Positions 8,645 through 17,147 of a DNA stretch of 64,000 nt are shown here, in pieces; position 1 is the first letter of the stretch; each line of letters begins with the position of its first letter. Position numbers and translations under genes: made by a program. Location: NCBI RefSeq assembly GCF_036924715.1, contig NZ_JAZHSB010000001.1, positions 5,385,001-5,449,000 on the forward strand, in the 5' to 3' direction. This DNA is from Bradyrhizobium sp. AZCC 1721. GTDB lineage: Bacteria; Pseudomonadota; Alphaproteobacteria; Rhizobiales; Xanthobacteraceae. The notes beneath the pieces are model-generated. The model made no database searches and was not told the origin of the DNA. It worked only from the letters and a program-made list of their open reading frames with translations.

Positions 8645-9841
8645 ATGGCCGCAAGCCCCGATCCCGTCGTCATCCTTTCCGCCGCCCGCACGCCGCTTGG
8701 CCGGTTCATGGGCGAATTGTCCCCCTTCAGCGCGCACAGGCTCGGCGCTCACGTGATCGGCGCGGCGCTGGAACGGGCGAAACTCGCGCCGGAGCGGATT
8801 GAGGAGGTGTTCATGGGCAACGTGCTGCCGGCCGGACAGGGCCAGGCGCCGGCACGCCAAGCTGCGCGCGGCGCCGGACTGCCTGACGCCACCGGCGCCA
8901 CCACGGTCAACAAGGTGTGCGGCTCCGGCATGAAGGCGACGATGCTGGCGCACGATATCATCAATGCCGGTTCGGCCTCGATCGTGCTATCCGGCGGCAT
9001 GGAGAGCATGTCGAACGCGCCCTATCTGCTGGCCAAGGCGCGCGGCGGCTATCGCGCCGGGCATGACCGGATCATCGATCACATGATGATGGACGGGCTG
9101 GAAGACGCCTACGAGACCGGCCGCTCGATGGGCGACTTCGGCGAGGCTACCGCGGAGGCCTATCAGTTCACCCGCAAGGACCAGGACGCCTACGCGATGG
9201 AGACCTTGACCCGCGCCCGCAAGGCGGTCGAGGGCGGCGCGTTCAGGGCCGAGATCGCGCCGATCACATTGTCCGAGAAGGCGGGTCCGCGCGTCATCGC
9301 CAATGACGAGCATCCGCTCAAGGTGGATCCGGCCAAGATTCCCGGATTGAAGCCCGCGTTCCGCAGTAACGGCACCATCACGCCGGCCGCCTCTTCCGCG
9401 AATGCCGACGGCGCCGCCGCGCTGGTTCTGGCCAAGCGCTCGCTCGCCGATCGCGACGGGCTACCAGTGCTCGCCGAAATCAAGGGTCACGCGACCCACA
9501 GCCAGGAGCCGCAATGGTTCACCACCGCGCCGATCCCGGCGATCCGCAAGCTGCTCGACAAGGTCGGCTGGACCGTCTCCGACGTCGACCTGTTCGAGAT
9601 CAACGAAGCGTTCGCGGTGGTGGCGATGGCGGCGCAGAAGGATCTCGGCATCGCGAGAGAAAAACTCAACGTCAATGGAGGCGCCTGCGCGCTAGGCCAC
9701 CCGATCGGCGCCACCGGCGCGCGTCTGATCGTGACGCTGCTGCATGCGCTGGAAGCGCGGAACTTAAAGCGCGGTGTCGCTGCGCTCTGCATCGGCGGCG
9801 GAGAAGCGACCGCGATCGCCGTCGAGCGCGCCGCGCGCTGA
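8645..9841 (+). CDS. acetyl-CoA C-acetyltransferase (thiolase)
   Basis: 398 residues, full length for a degradative or biosynthetic thiolase. The nucleophile is Cys92 (NKVCGSGMKA). His352 (GGACALGHPIGATGAR) and Cys382 (ALCIGGGEA) complete the active site, and NEAFA is present. It catalyses the reversible condensation of two acetyl-CoA to acetoacetyl-CoA, used in polyhydroxybutyrate synthesis, ketone-body use or beta-oxidation. The ATG at 8645 follows AGAAGGA. Upstream in-frame codons from 8486 lack a ribosome site and are not family-like. It is monocistronic and convergent with rpoH, 63 bases away. Confidence 0.93.
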   Translation: MAASPDPVVILSAARTPLGRFMGELSPFSAHRLGAHVIGAALERAKLAPERIEEVFMGNVLPAGQGQAPARQAARGAGLPDATGATTVNKVCGSGMKATMLAHDIINAGSASIVLSGGMESMSNAPYLLAKARGGYRAGHDRIIDHMMMDGLEDAYETGRSMGDFGEATAEAYQFTRKDQDAYAMETLTRARKAVEGGAFRAEIAPITLSEKAGPRVIANDEHPLKVDPAKIPGLKPAFRSNGTITPAASSANADGAAALVLAKRSLADRDGLPVLAEIKGHATHSQEPQWFTTAPIPAIRKLLDKVGWTVSDVDLFEINEAFAVVAMAAQKDLGIAREKLNVNGGACALGHPIGATGARLIVTLLHALEARNLKRGVAALCIGGGEATAIAVERAAR

Positions 9842-9904
9842 TCGGGCCGTCGGAAGGACTGCGAGCGGCGCGAAGGGTGTCGCTCGCCGTTTTCGGGGCC
9901 ACCT

Positions 9905-10810
9905 TCAAGCTGCCAGGGCGGCATGTCTCAAGCGCCTTGTCGCCGCACGCCTGACCTTTTCGAAGGCCAAAGCTTCGATCTGCCGCACGCGCTCGCCGGA
10001 AATCGACAGTTCACGCCCGAGCTCTTCCAGGCTCGGCGGATCCTCGCGAAGCCGCCGGGCCTCGAACACGCGGCGCTCCCGCACCGTCAGCACATCAAGG
10101 GCCGAATGGAGCGCCCTCGCCCGTTGCCCGCCCTCATCCTGTTCGGCGATCATCGCCTCCGCGTTCGGCGAAGGGTCGACCAGCCTCGCTTCCCATTCGG
10201 TAGGCCCGTCTTCATCGACGGATGCATTCAGGGAAAGGTCGCCCGTCAGACGGCTGCTTATCTCGATCACATCGCGAACGGGGACCGCGAGCTCCCGCGC
10301 GACGGCCTCGGCCACCTCCGGCGTAAGGCCCGTCCTGTCGCCTCCGAACTTGCGCATGGCGCGCCTGAGGCCAAAGAACAGCTTCCGTTGAGCTGCCGTC
10401 GTCCCGATCTTGACCAGCGAGCGCGACCGCAGAATGTAATCGTGGATCGCGGCCTTGATCCACCACAAGGCGTAGGTGGAGAACCTGGCACCACGGCCCG
10501 GCTCGAAATGCGAGGCCGCGATGACAAGGCCGAGATTGGCTTCCCCGATCAGATCGGCAAGCGGAAGGTCGTATCGCTGGTAGCGGCGCGCGACCTTGGC
10601 CGCGAGCCGGAGATGGCTGGTGACGAGCGCATCGGTAGCGCTTCGGTCTCGGTGCTGCTGCCAGCGCCGGGCAAGCTGCTGCTCGTGCGTCGGTTCAAGC
10701 AGAGCGTATCGCTTGATGAGTGCGGCATATTCATCCACGATATCTCGCGATCTGTCTCCAGTCAGCGGCTCGCGCCTGTCTGACAGTATCGTCGTGCTGT
10801 GGGCGTTCAT
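9905..10810 (-). CDS. rpoH: RNA polymerase sigma-32 factor (heat-shock sigma)
   Basis: 301 residues with sigma70 regions 2 and 4. Region 2 includes HLRLAAKVARRYQRYDLPLADLIGEANLGL and FSTYALWWIKAAI, and region 4 ends with LGRELSISGERVRQIEALAFEKVR. The RpoH box, here AQRKLFFGLRR at about 140-150, separates RpoH from housekeeping sigma factors. It would direct polymerase to heat-shock and general stress promoters. The ATG at 10810 (MNAHS) has GGAG 6 bases upstream. Rhizobia commonly carry several rpoH paralogues, so this may be one of a set. Confidence 0.92.
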   Translation of the reverse strand: MNAHSTTILSDRREPLTGDRSRDIVDEYAALIKRYALLEPTHEQQLARRWQQHRDRSATDALVTSHLRLAAKVARRYQRYDLPLADLIGEANLGLVIAASHFEPGRGARFSTYALWWIKAAIHDYILRSRSLVKIGTTAAQRKLFFGLRRAMRKFGGDRTGLTPEVAEAVARELAVPVRDVIEISSRLTGDLSLNASVDEDGPTEWEARLVDPSPNAEAMIAEQDEGGQRARALHSALDVLTVRERRVFEARRLREDPPSLEELGRELSISGERVRQIEALAFEKVRRAATRRLRHAALAA

Positions 10811-11240
10811 GGGTGGCTCCAATCCATCGGGTCCGGCAGAGAGACCCTAGGGGACGGCACCGCGATGCCGCCATTAAATTGGAATTGAGGAATCTAAATT
10901 CGCCGTTAGCGTCCGTGCCGCTCTGGTCTCGATTTCAAAATCGCACGATTTCGCTCGAGGCTCGCGAAACCTCGATCGGTGAGCATTCGCGCGCTCGTGC
11001 GAATTTCAAACGACCGCTTCCCTGCAAGCGCTTTGCACGACAGCTCAAGACCAGTTGAGCTTTGTAAAAGGCAATTTAGTGGGACGCGGTCGCGCCCGCC
11101 CTACATCTCCGTCATGCATCCGCTGCCTGGATGCAGCCTCAAGCGAGCAGTTCGCATCGAAAAGAACACGCGCCCGTTGCGGCATGTGACCGCGCATGCG
11201 CGTCCAGCGAACTGCCGCGTAGATGATACGGAGAAAGACA
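10811..11240. other. divergent intergenic region between rpoH and a small secreted protein gene
   Basis: 430 bases with no supported gene. The part near 10870-10900 is AT-rich (ATTAAATTGGAATTGAGG) and would suit the leftward rpoH promoter. I could not assign -35/-10 elements with confidence. Confidence 0.5.
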
Positions 11241-11534
11241 ATGACCTCGATCAAGACCATCGCTGTCGCAGGATTGCTGTCCATGATGGCGGCAGCGCCT
11301 GCCTTCGCGCAAGAAGCCATCCAGGAGCCGGGCAGTTTTGCATTTTTCTATCCCAATCTGGACGTGCTGAATGGCGGTGCACCCACGCCGGCCTACCGGA
11401 TGGAAGGGCTGCCGCCCTCGGTGATGCAAGCCTATAACGAAAGGGAAAGCGGCATGGCCGGCCCCAGCGTCTGGCAGCATCGGCGTGTACACCACGCATC
11501 CCGCGCCGAGCATGATGACCGCCGGCATGGGTGA
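11241..11534 (+). CDS. small exported hypothetical protein
   Basis: 97 residues with a clean signal peptide (MTSIKTIAVAGLLSMMAAAPAFA, cleavage before QEAIQEPGSF). Ribosome site GGAGAAAG precedes the ATG. The mature N-terminus QEAIQEPGSFAFFYPNLDVLNGG looks like a small periplasmic protein of unknown function. The last 25 or so residues are rich in His and Arg and look unlike the rest. In another frame the same DNA reads GSIGVYTTHPAPSMMTAGMG, so a frameshift near 11455 is possible. It converges on the histidine kinase gene. Confidence 0.6.
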   Translation: MTSIKTIAVAGLLSMMAAAPAFAQEAIQEPGSFAFFYPNLDVLNGGAPTPAYRMEGLPPSVMQAYNERESGMAGPSVWQHRRVHHASRAEHDDRRHG

Positions 11535-11545
11535 CGTTGGCGGAC

Positions 11546-12940
11546 CTATGTCCGGCCACCTTGCTCATCGGGGCAAACGATCTCCACCCGGCCTCCCGGG
11601 CCGGCGTGGATGATCAGGCGAAAGCCGTGCAGCTTCACGATTGCCGAGACCAGGTTGAGTCCAAGGCCGATGCCCGGCGTGTTACGAATCTTGTCCGAGC
11701 GATAGAACCGGCGCAACACGGCTTCGTGCTCCAGCGCGCTGATCCCCGGACCCGTATCTGTCACACGCAAGATGGTTTCGCCCTCACCGCGCAGCAGCGC
11801 AAGCTCGACCCTGCCGCTCCGGGGCGTGAACTTGATGGCATTGTCGACGAGATTGGCCACCGCCTCCAGCAGCAGGTCGCGATCGCCGCGTACGGAGAAT
11901 TTGTCGGCTATGTTCACGCTCAGCGCGATCTGCTTGTCTTCGGCGATCGGCTCGTACATGTCGCAGACCTCGCGCAGCATGTCGCCGAGCGCAACGTCGC
12001 CGAAGGCGGACGAGCGGCGGCTGTTCTCGATCTCGGCGAGCCGCAACAGCGCCGTGACGATCGACAGCGACTGGTCGATGCCGGCGATGGCCTTGTCGAC
12101 AACTTCCTGGAGTTGCTCCAGGGTCGTCGCGTTGGTACGGCCGCGCTCGAGCGTCAGACGAGCGCGCGTCAGCGGCGTTCGCAAATCGTGGGCGATGTCG
12201 TTGCCGACGCCGGCCAGCGCGTTGATCGTGGTCTCCAGCTCATCGAGCATGCCGTTGACGATGGCGGCGAGCCGCGAGAACGGTTCATCGACGTTCTTGT
12301 GCGGCAGCCGCTCGCGTAGATCTCCGGCGATGATGCGCTGGACCCGGAAGTTGACCTCCTCGACCCGCCTGCGGGCACGCGCGCTCAGCCAGGCGCCGGC
12401 CAACAACCAGAGACAGAACGCAGGCAACAGGCCAAGCGCCAGCGCCGCTCCGACGACCCTGAAGACTTCCGCCGTTTCGTCGACGTTTCGCCCGACCACC
12501 AATATGTCGCCGTTCTCGAGGCGCCGCGCGACGGTTCTGACGGATGTCGCACCGGCTTCCTTGTCATCAAGGCGCACCAGCGGCATGCTCCGCGCCGGTG
12601 CCCCGATGTCGAGCCCGTCCGGCAGGGCTGCGACGTTGCCGGCCAGCCGATCCCCGTTCGCGTCGAACACGCCGGAGAACTGAACGCCGCGGGAATCCTG
12701 CCCGAGATGATCATTGAGCGCACCGATCAGACGCTCGCGCGGCAATCCGGCAAAGAAGCCGATCTGCGTCGTGATCATGCGATCGGATCGCGCGATCAAA
12801 TAATCGTCGATCCTGAAGTAGATGAAACCGAACAAAACCGTGACGAAGATCGCGAACAGGCCCGCCAGGATCGTGGTCCAGTGAAACGTCTTCGAGCGAA
12901 TGAACTGCAACTGAAGCTTCCCGGCCTGCCGTTCGATCAC
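11546..12940 (-). CDS. membrane sensor histidine kinase (HAMP-HisKA-HATPase)
   Basis: 464 residues. It has a transmembrane segment at about 23-42, a periplasmic sensor region to about 160, a second membrane segment (LALGLLPAFCLWLLAGAWL), a HAMP linker, then the dimerisation domain with phosphoacceptor His251 (IAHDLRTPLTRAR) and an ATPase domain with NLVDNAIKFTP, DTGPGI and GIGLGLNLV. It signals to the response regulator encoded 48 bases upstream in the same operon. The start is a GTG at 12940. The stimulus is unknown; an RND efflux operon lies a few kilobases away, but a link is only a guess. Confidence 0.92.
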   Translation of the reverse strand: MIERQAGKLQLQFIRSKTFHWTTILAGLFAIFVTVLFGFIYFRIDDYLIARSDRMITTQIGFFAGLPRERLIGALNDHLGQDSRGVQFSGVFDANGDRLAGNVAALPDGLDIGAPARSMPLVRLDDKEAGATSVRTVARRLENGDILVVGRNVDETAEVFRVVGAALALGLLPAFCLWLLAGAWLSARARRRVEEVNFRVQRIIAGDLRERLPHKNVDEPFSRLAAIVNGMLDELETTINALAGVGNDIAHDLRTPLTRARLTLERGRTNATTLEQLQEVVDKAIAGIDQSLSIVTALLRLAEIENSRRSSAFGDVALGDMLREVCDMYEPIAEDKQIALSVNIADKFSVRGDRDLLLEAVANLVDNAIKFTPRSGRVELALLRGEGETILRVTDTGPGISALEHEAVLRRFYRSDKIRNTPGIGLGLNLVSAIVKLHGFRLIIHAGPGGRVEIVCPDEQGGRT

Positions 12941-12988
12941 CTTGCCGGCCCAACGGCGCGGGCGCCCGGCAAGGCCGCCAAAAGTCAG

Positions 12989-13666
12989 TCAAGGCACGGC
13001 ACGAAGAATGAATCCTGCGCCGCGGACATTTTGAATCATCGGGGCGTCGTCCGGACCGTCGACCTTGTGCCGCACGCGGCCCATATGAACGTCGACCAGG
13101 TTGGTGGCGGGGACGAACTTGTAATTCCAGACCTCTTCGAGCAGCATCGCGCGCGTCAAGAGTTGGTCGCTCCGCCGCATCATGTATTCGAGCAGGCGAA
13201 ACTCGCGCGGCAAGAGATCAATCCTGCGCTCGCCGCGTTTTGCCGTCCGCTCGATCAGGTCGAGCTCGAGTTGCCCCACCCGCAAGTTGGTTTCCCGCGT
13301 TTCCGGCGGGCGGCGCAGCAACGCCTCTATGCGCGCGACGAGTTCGACGATCGCAAACGGCTTGGTGAGATAGTCGTCACCCCCCATCCGCAATCCGCGC
13401 ACGCGGTCATCGACCGCGCCAAGTGCGCTCAGCACCAGCACCGGCGTGCGCACCTGATCTTTCCGCAAGGACTCGATGACGGTGAGGCCATCCATTCCCG
13501 GCAGCAGGCGGTCGACGATCATGGCGTCCGGACGCAGGTCGCGCGCCTTGGCAAGGCCATCGAGCCCGTCGGGCGACCATTCCACCTCGAAGCCACGATC
13601 GGCCAGTTCGGCCGTGATTTCCCCCGCCGTCTCGCCGTCGTCTTCTATGAGGAGAACCTTCGTCAT
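12989..13666 (-). CDS. OmpR/PhoB-family response regulator
   Basis: 225 residues. The receiver domain starts TKVLLIEDDGETA and has phosphoacceptor Asp52 (MIVDRLLPGMDG), with Lys in DDYLTKPF. The C-terminal winged helix (LLPREFRLLEYMMRRS, VDVHMGRVRHKVD, VRGAGFIL) binds DNA. It is the first gene of a two-gene operon with the kinase 48 bases downstream. All residues needed for phosphorylation are present. Confidence 0.93.
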   Translation of the reverse strand: MTKVLLIEDDGETAGEITAELADRGFEVEWSPDGLDGLAKARDLRPDAMIVDRLLPGMDGLTVIESLRKDQVRTPVLVLSALGAVDDRVRGLRMGGDDYLTKPFAIVELVARIEALLRRPPETRETNLRVGQLELDLIERTAKRGERRIDLLPREFRLLEYMMRRSDQLLTRAMLLEEVWNYKFVPATNLVDVHMGRVRHKVDGPDDAPMIQNVRGAGFILRAVP

Positions 13667-14093
13667 CTGATCGATCCGATTGCTATCAAGATACCCTCTC
13701 GACGCCAGGTGGCAATGATACGCCGGGCAGCCAATAATGCCATGGCGACGCGCACAAGTCTCACGGTTCAGGGGAGCCAGACAGCGCCGCGATCCCTACA
13801 ATATCCTGCAGGCGCCATCCGCCAGGCGGCCATTCCGCCGCCTCGGTACAAGCACGGCGGGCCCGCCCGAAACAGTTAGCCGCCGGCGGCCCGTTGCGCC
13901 AATAAATAGCAATTTAATGAATCGGCGGGCCTGCATTGCCCGATCAGCCGGCACGATGTCGGACAGGTGAGCCCCACGTCACCTTCACGTCGAGTTGAGA
14001 GCGCGTGAAGCGATATTCGCTTTGGACGACGGCAGGCCAGCCGCACGTCACAGGAAGAAGCCGGCCTGGCTTCCCCACCTATGGAGAACACCC
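13667..14093. other. divergent intergenic region
   Basis: 427 bases between the leftward response regulator and the rightward small secreted protein. No gene is supported. It must contain promoters for both directions, but no clear elements or palindromes could be assigned. Confidence 0.5.
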
Positions 14094-14318
14094 ATGCGCA
14101 ACCTGAAACTTCTGTCGGCTGTGTTACTCACCACAGCCACCTTCGCCACTCCGGTACTGGCCGCCAACACGCGGCATGTCGTAACCGATGCCAATGGCCG
14201 CGTGATGTCGACGATGCATCGCGACGCAGGCGATAGCTGCGTCCGCGCTCCGCGCGTCGGCGCCTATGCCACGGCACCGTGGACCAACCCGCCTTGCGAA
14301 CCCAACACCGGTTACTGA
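14094..14318 (+). CDS. small secreted hypothetical protein, 74 residues
   Basis: Signal peptide RNLKLLSAVLLTTATFATPVLA with cleavage after ALA, then a short mature chain (about 50 residues) with two cysteines (DSCVRAP and NPPCEPN) that could form a disulphide. GGAG stands 7 bases before the ATG. A rho-independent terminator follows. Likely periplasmic; function unknown. Confidence 0.65.
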   Translation: MRNLKLLSAVLLTTATFATPVLAANTRHVVTDANGRVMSTMHRDAGDSCVRAPRVGAYATAPWTNPPCEPNTGY

Positions 14319-14347
14319 TCCGCTCGCGTTACGACCCAACAACATGC

Positions 14348-14385
14348 CGGGCTGGCGGAATATCCCGCCGGCCCGTCTTCTTTTG
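14348..14385 (+). terminator. rho-independent terminator after the 74-residue secreted protein gene
   Basis: An 11-base stem, CGGGCTGGCGG (14348-14358) with CCGCCGGCCCG (14365-14375), has one G-T pair and a six-base loop. It is followed by a T-rich run (TCTTCTTTT). Confidence 0.75.
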
Positions 14386-14587
14386 CCCGCACGCCAACGT
14401 GTTCTCCTTTGACGCATAGCTGCGGCTGCTCCAGTTCGTGAATGCCAAGGCGGCGAAGACTAACGCCGAATTTAATGGATGCCCTGTGCATCGCACCTAC
14501 CTGTCACTCATCCGACGTTTCGCTCGCGCGGTCCGTTGAAGTTCGCGCGTCACGGCGCCGAGCATCTGACTGAAAAGGAGTCTCACG

Positions 14588-15022
14588 ATGAAACGAATGC
14601 TCACGATACTGGCAACGGCTCTTCTCGCTTCGAGTCTGGTGGTGGGCGCGGCCGAGGCCCGCGGTGGCGGTGGCGGCCACGGCGGAGGTTTTGGTGGCGG
14701 CTTCGGTGGCGGCGGCCATATGGGCGGTGGCTTCGGTGGCGGTGGCCACATGGGCGGCTTTGGCGGCGGAGGCCACATCGGAGGCTTTGGCGGTGGGGCC
14801 CATATCGGCGGCGTAGGCGTCGGCGAACATGTGGGAGGCATCGGCGGTGACCACATCGGCGGCGACCACATCGGTGCGCACGGTTTCGGACTCCACCAGC
14901 ACGTCGTGCATCGCTTCGACAGGTACGGGCCGGGATACGGCTACGGGTACTACGGTTATCCCGATTGCTACGACTGGTACTACCGGCACCCCTACAGCCC
15001 CTTGCCGCTGAGCTGTAGCTGA
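14588..15022 (+). CDS. secreted glycine/histidine-rich repeat protein
   Basis: 144 residues: a signal peptide (MLTILATALLASSLVVGAAEA), then about 85 residues built of GGGHMGG/GGGHIGG-type repeats with a histidine about every 7-10 residues, then a tyrosine-rich tail (YGYGYYGYPDCYDWYYRHP). The spaced histidines could bind metal ions and the tail resembles many small rhizobial envelope proteins. AAAAGGAG precedes the ATG. It is low complexity, so homology-based function is not possible. A perfect 12-base hairpin follows the stop. Confidence 0.75.
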   Translation: MKRMLTILATALLASSLVVGAAEARGGGGGHGGGFGGGFGGGGHMGGGFGGGGHMGGFGGGGHIGGFGGGAHIGGVGVGEHVGGIGGDHIGGDHIGAHGFGLHQHVVHRFDRYGPGYGYGYYGYPDCYDWYYRHPYSPLPLSCS

Positions 15023-15056
15023 ACCCGCAGCGCAAGCTGCGCGCAGGCTGTCGGTT

Positions 15057-15093
15057 CGGAGGACGTTTTCCTGGTTTCTTCAAACGTCCTCCG
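15057..15093. terminator. perfect 12-base stem-loop after the Gly/His-rich protein gene
   Basis: CGGAGGACGTTT (15057-15068) pairs exactly with AAACGTCCTCCG (15082-15093), loop 13 bases. There is no strong T-run on the plus strand, so it may end or stabilise the upstream transcript rather than act as a classic intrinsic terminator. Confidence 0.55.
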
Positions 15094-15176
15094 GACCGAT
15101 CCCCCAATAGCCCAAAGATATCGCGTGGACTTCGCGCCACGCGTTGTCGTGTCGGTTGAACGGTACTGGAGACCAC

Positions 15177-15941
15177 ATGAAACGCTTCCTGATGATCACG
15201 GCAGCCTCTGCCTTGCTGTGCGGCCCGGCCTTTGCGCAGCAGGCCGCGGTGATGCCGATACCTTCGCTCTCGGCCACGTCGCCGCTCGGCATGGTGCCAA
15301 GCGCGCCAGTCGGCGGCACCGGCATCCCCTTGGGCGCAACGGAAATCGCCTCACCCGGCGTGAGTCCCGCGCCGGCCGACCAGACCGGCACAATCGGCAG
15401 CACCGTGTGCTCGACGATCGGCACGGCACCGTCGACGATGTTCGGATCGGCTGCGACCTTCGACGGCGGCGGCGTGGCGGTCGGGACGGTCACACCGCAG
15501 AGCACGATGTCCGCGATGCCGATGGCGGGAGCGCCAAATTCGTCAGGAATGTCGTCATCGGGTATTCCGCCGACATCGGCCCTGATCGACACCTCGGGTA
15601 CATCGAGCATGTGCGGCGCAGGCTCGGGCAATCTTGCAGCGTCATCGACGCCGATGTCTCCGGTGGCGCCGGGCGGCGTGGCGCGCACTGGCATTCCGAT
15701 GGGCTCGACCGAGCTCGGCAATCTTGGGATTAGCTCCGCCGCGATGGTGCCAACCATCACCGTCGGACCCACCATCAGCACCATCGCGCCGACGGTCCCG
15801 ACGGTGCCCGCCGTCACGCTGCCGACACCGAACACGACGGCCGTCGCCGCGTCCACCGACGCCATCACAGGGATACCGAACATCACAGGGGCGCCGAACA
15901 CGATACCAGGCCTATCAACCGCCGCCACGATGTTCCGTTGA
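15177..15941 (+). CDS. exported low-complexity (Ala/Ser/Thr/Pro/Gly-rich) protein
   Basis: 254 residues starting at the ATG at 15177 (GGAG 5 bases upstream; an in-frame earlier start is less likely). Signal peptide KRFLMITAASALLCGPAFA. The mature chain is almost all small residues and contains two copies of a motif, TGIPLGATE at about 49-57 and TGIPMGSTE at about 171-179, suggesting an internal duplication. Only a few cysteines are present and there are no charged clusters. It lies 27 bases before the RND adaptor gene, so it may be co-transcribed with the pump. Function unknown. Confidence 0.65.
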   Translation: MKRFLMITAASALLCGPAFAQQAAVMPIPSLSATSPLGMVPSAPVGGTGIPLGATEIASPGVSPAPADQTGTIGSTVCSTIGTAPSTMFGSAATFDGGGVAVGTVTPQSTMSAMPMAGAPNSSGMSSSGIPPTSALIDTSGTSSMCGAGSGNLAASSTPMSPVAPGGVARTGIPMGSTELGNLGISSAAMVPTITVGPTISTIAPTVPTVPAVTLPTPNTTAVAASTDAITGIPNITGAPNTIPGLSTAATMFR

Positions 15942-15968
15942 GCGGAAACCCACGCGCGAGAAGCAGCC

Positions 15969-17147
15969 ATGAAAATGAAATTTGCAATACCTGCAGTCCT
16001 TTTCGGTGCCGTCGCCGCCGGCGGCCTGCTCTATTTCACGCACGCCGACGTGTTCAAAGCCGCTGTCGCGGCCGCGCCGCCACCTCCGGTTCCGGTCGTG
16101 GCCGGCGTGGTCGCGCAGCATGACGTACCGATCTACCAGAACGGCGTCGGCACCGTGATCGCGTACAACACCGATGTCGTGCGTGCGCAGATCCAGGGCC
16201 AGCTCATCAGCATCAACTTCACCGAAGGGCAGACCGTCCATGCCGGCGACCTGCTCGCGCAAATCGATCCGCGTCCCTATCAGGCCCAGATCGACCAGTT
16301 TGAGGGCAATCTGGAGCGCGATCAGGCCCAGCTCACCAATGCCCGCGCCAATCTCGCGCGTTACAACCAACTCGGCGACAAGGGCTGGGCCACGCCGCAA
16401 CTGATCGAAACCCAGAAGGCGCAGGTCGGCCAGCTCGAGGCCGCGATCAAGACCGACCAGGCGCTGATCGAGGCGGCCAAGGTGCAACTTAGCTACACGC
16501 GGCTGACTTCGCCGATCGACGGCGTGGTCGGCATTCGCCAGATCGACGTCGGCAACATCATCAGCCCGACGACGGCCAACGGCCTCGTCGTCGTGACCCA
16601 GCTCGATCCCATCTCGCTGATCTTCACGCTGCCGGAAGGCGTGCTGCCGCAGATCCTCAAACAGCAGCAAGCGACCAAGACGCCGCTTCCGGTCCTCGCC
16701 TATAATCAGGATGACACCCTGCAGCTAGGCCGGGGCGAGCTCGCGCTGGTCAACAACGAGATCCTGCAGACGACCGGCTCTATCCAGCTCAAGGCAACCT
16801 TTCCCAACAAATCTCGTGAGCTGTGGCCGGGTGAGTTGGTGAATGCGCGGCTGCTGATCACGACCCGGCACAACGGGCTGACCGTCCCCGCTTCGGTCGT
16901 GCAGCAGGGTCCGAACGGCGCCTATGCCTATGTCATCAAGCCCGACAGCACGGTAGCGATGCGCCCCGTCAAGGTCGCACAGATCACCGACGGCGAGGCG
17001 CTGATCGATTCCGGCCTGAAAGCCGGCGAGCAGGTCGTCGTCGACGGACAATACCGGCTGCAGCCGGGCACACATGTCACGCCGCTGCACGGCGAAGCAG
17101 CCGAGGAAGCAGCGGCACAGCAAGCACAACAGGCGACGATCCCATGA
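15969..17147 (+). CDS. RND efflux periplasmic adaptor (membrane fusion protein, MdtA-like)
   Basis: 392 residues with an N-terminal membrane anchor (AIPAVLFGAVAAGGLLYF), a lipoyl-like hairpin (VRAQIQGQLISINFTEGQTV and GDLLAQIDPRPYQAQ), an alpha-helical coiled coil, the second lipoyl half (LTSPIDGVVGIRQIDVGNI) and a beta-barrel domain (LTVPASVVQQGPNGAYAYVI). It bridges the inner-membrane pump and an outer-membrane channel. The stop overlaps the pump ATG (ATGA at 17144). No TolC-type channel gene is adjacent. Confidence 0.93.
   Translation: MKMKFAIPAVLFGAVAAGGLLYFTHADVFKAAVAAAPPPPVPVVAGVVAQHDVPIYQNGVGTVIAYNTDVVRAQIQGQLISINFTEGQTVHAGDLLAQIDPRPYQAQIDQFEGNLERDQAQLTNARANLARYNQLGDKGWATPQLIETQKAQVGQLEAAIKTDQALIEAAKVQLSYTRLTSPIDGVVGIRQIDVGNIISPTTANGLVVVTQLDPISLIFTLPEGVLPQILKQQQATKTPLPVLAYNQDDTLQLGRGELALVNNEILQTTGSIQLKATFPNKSRELWPGELVNARLLITTRHNGLTVPASVVQQGPNGAYAYVIKPDSTVAMRPVKVAQITDGEALIDSGLKAGEQVVVDGQYRLQPGTHVTPLHGEAAEEAAAQQAQQATIP

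Noticed and set aside
14660..14830. Repetitive DNA that might look like a CRISPR or tandem-repeat array
   Set aside because: The repeats encode glycine/histidine motifs in one good frame with signal peptide and ribosome site; there are no spacers.
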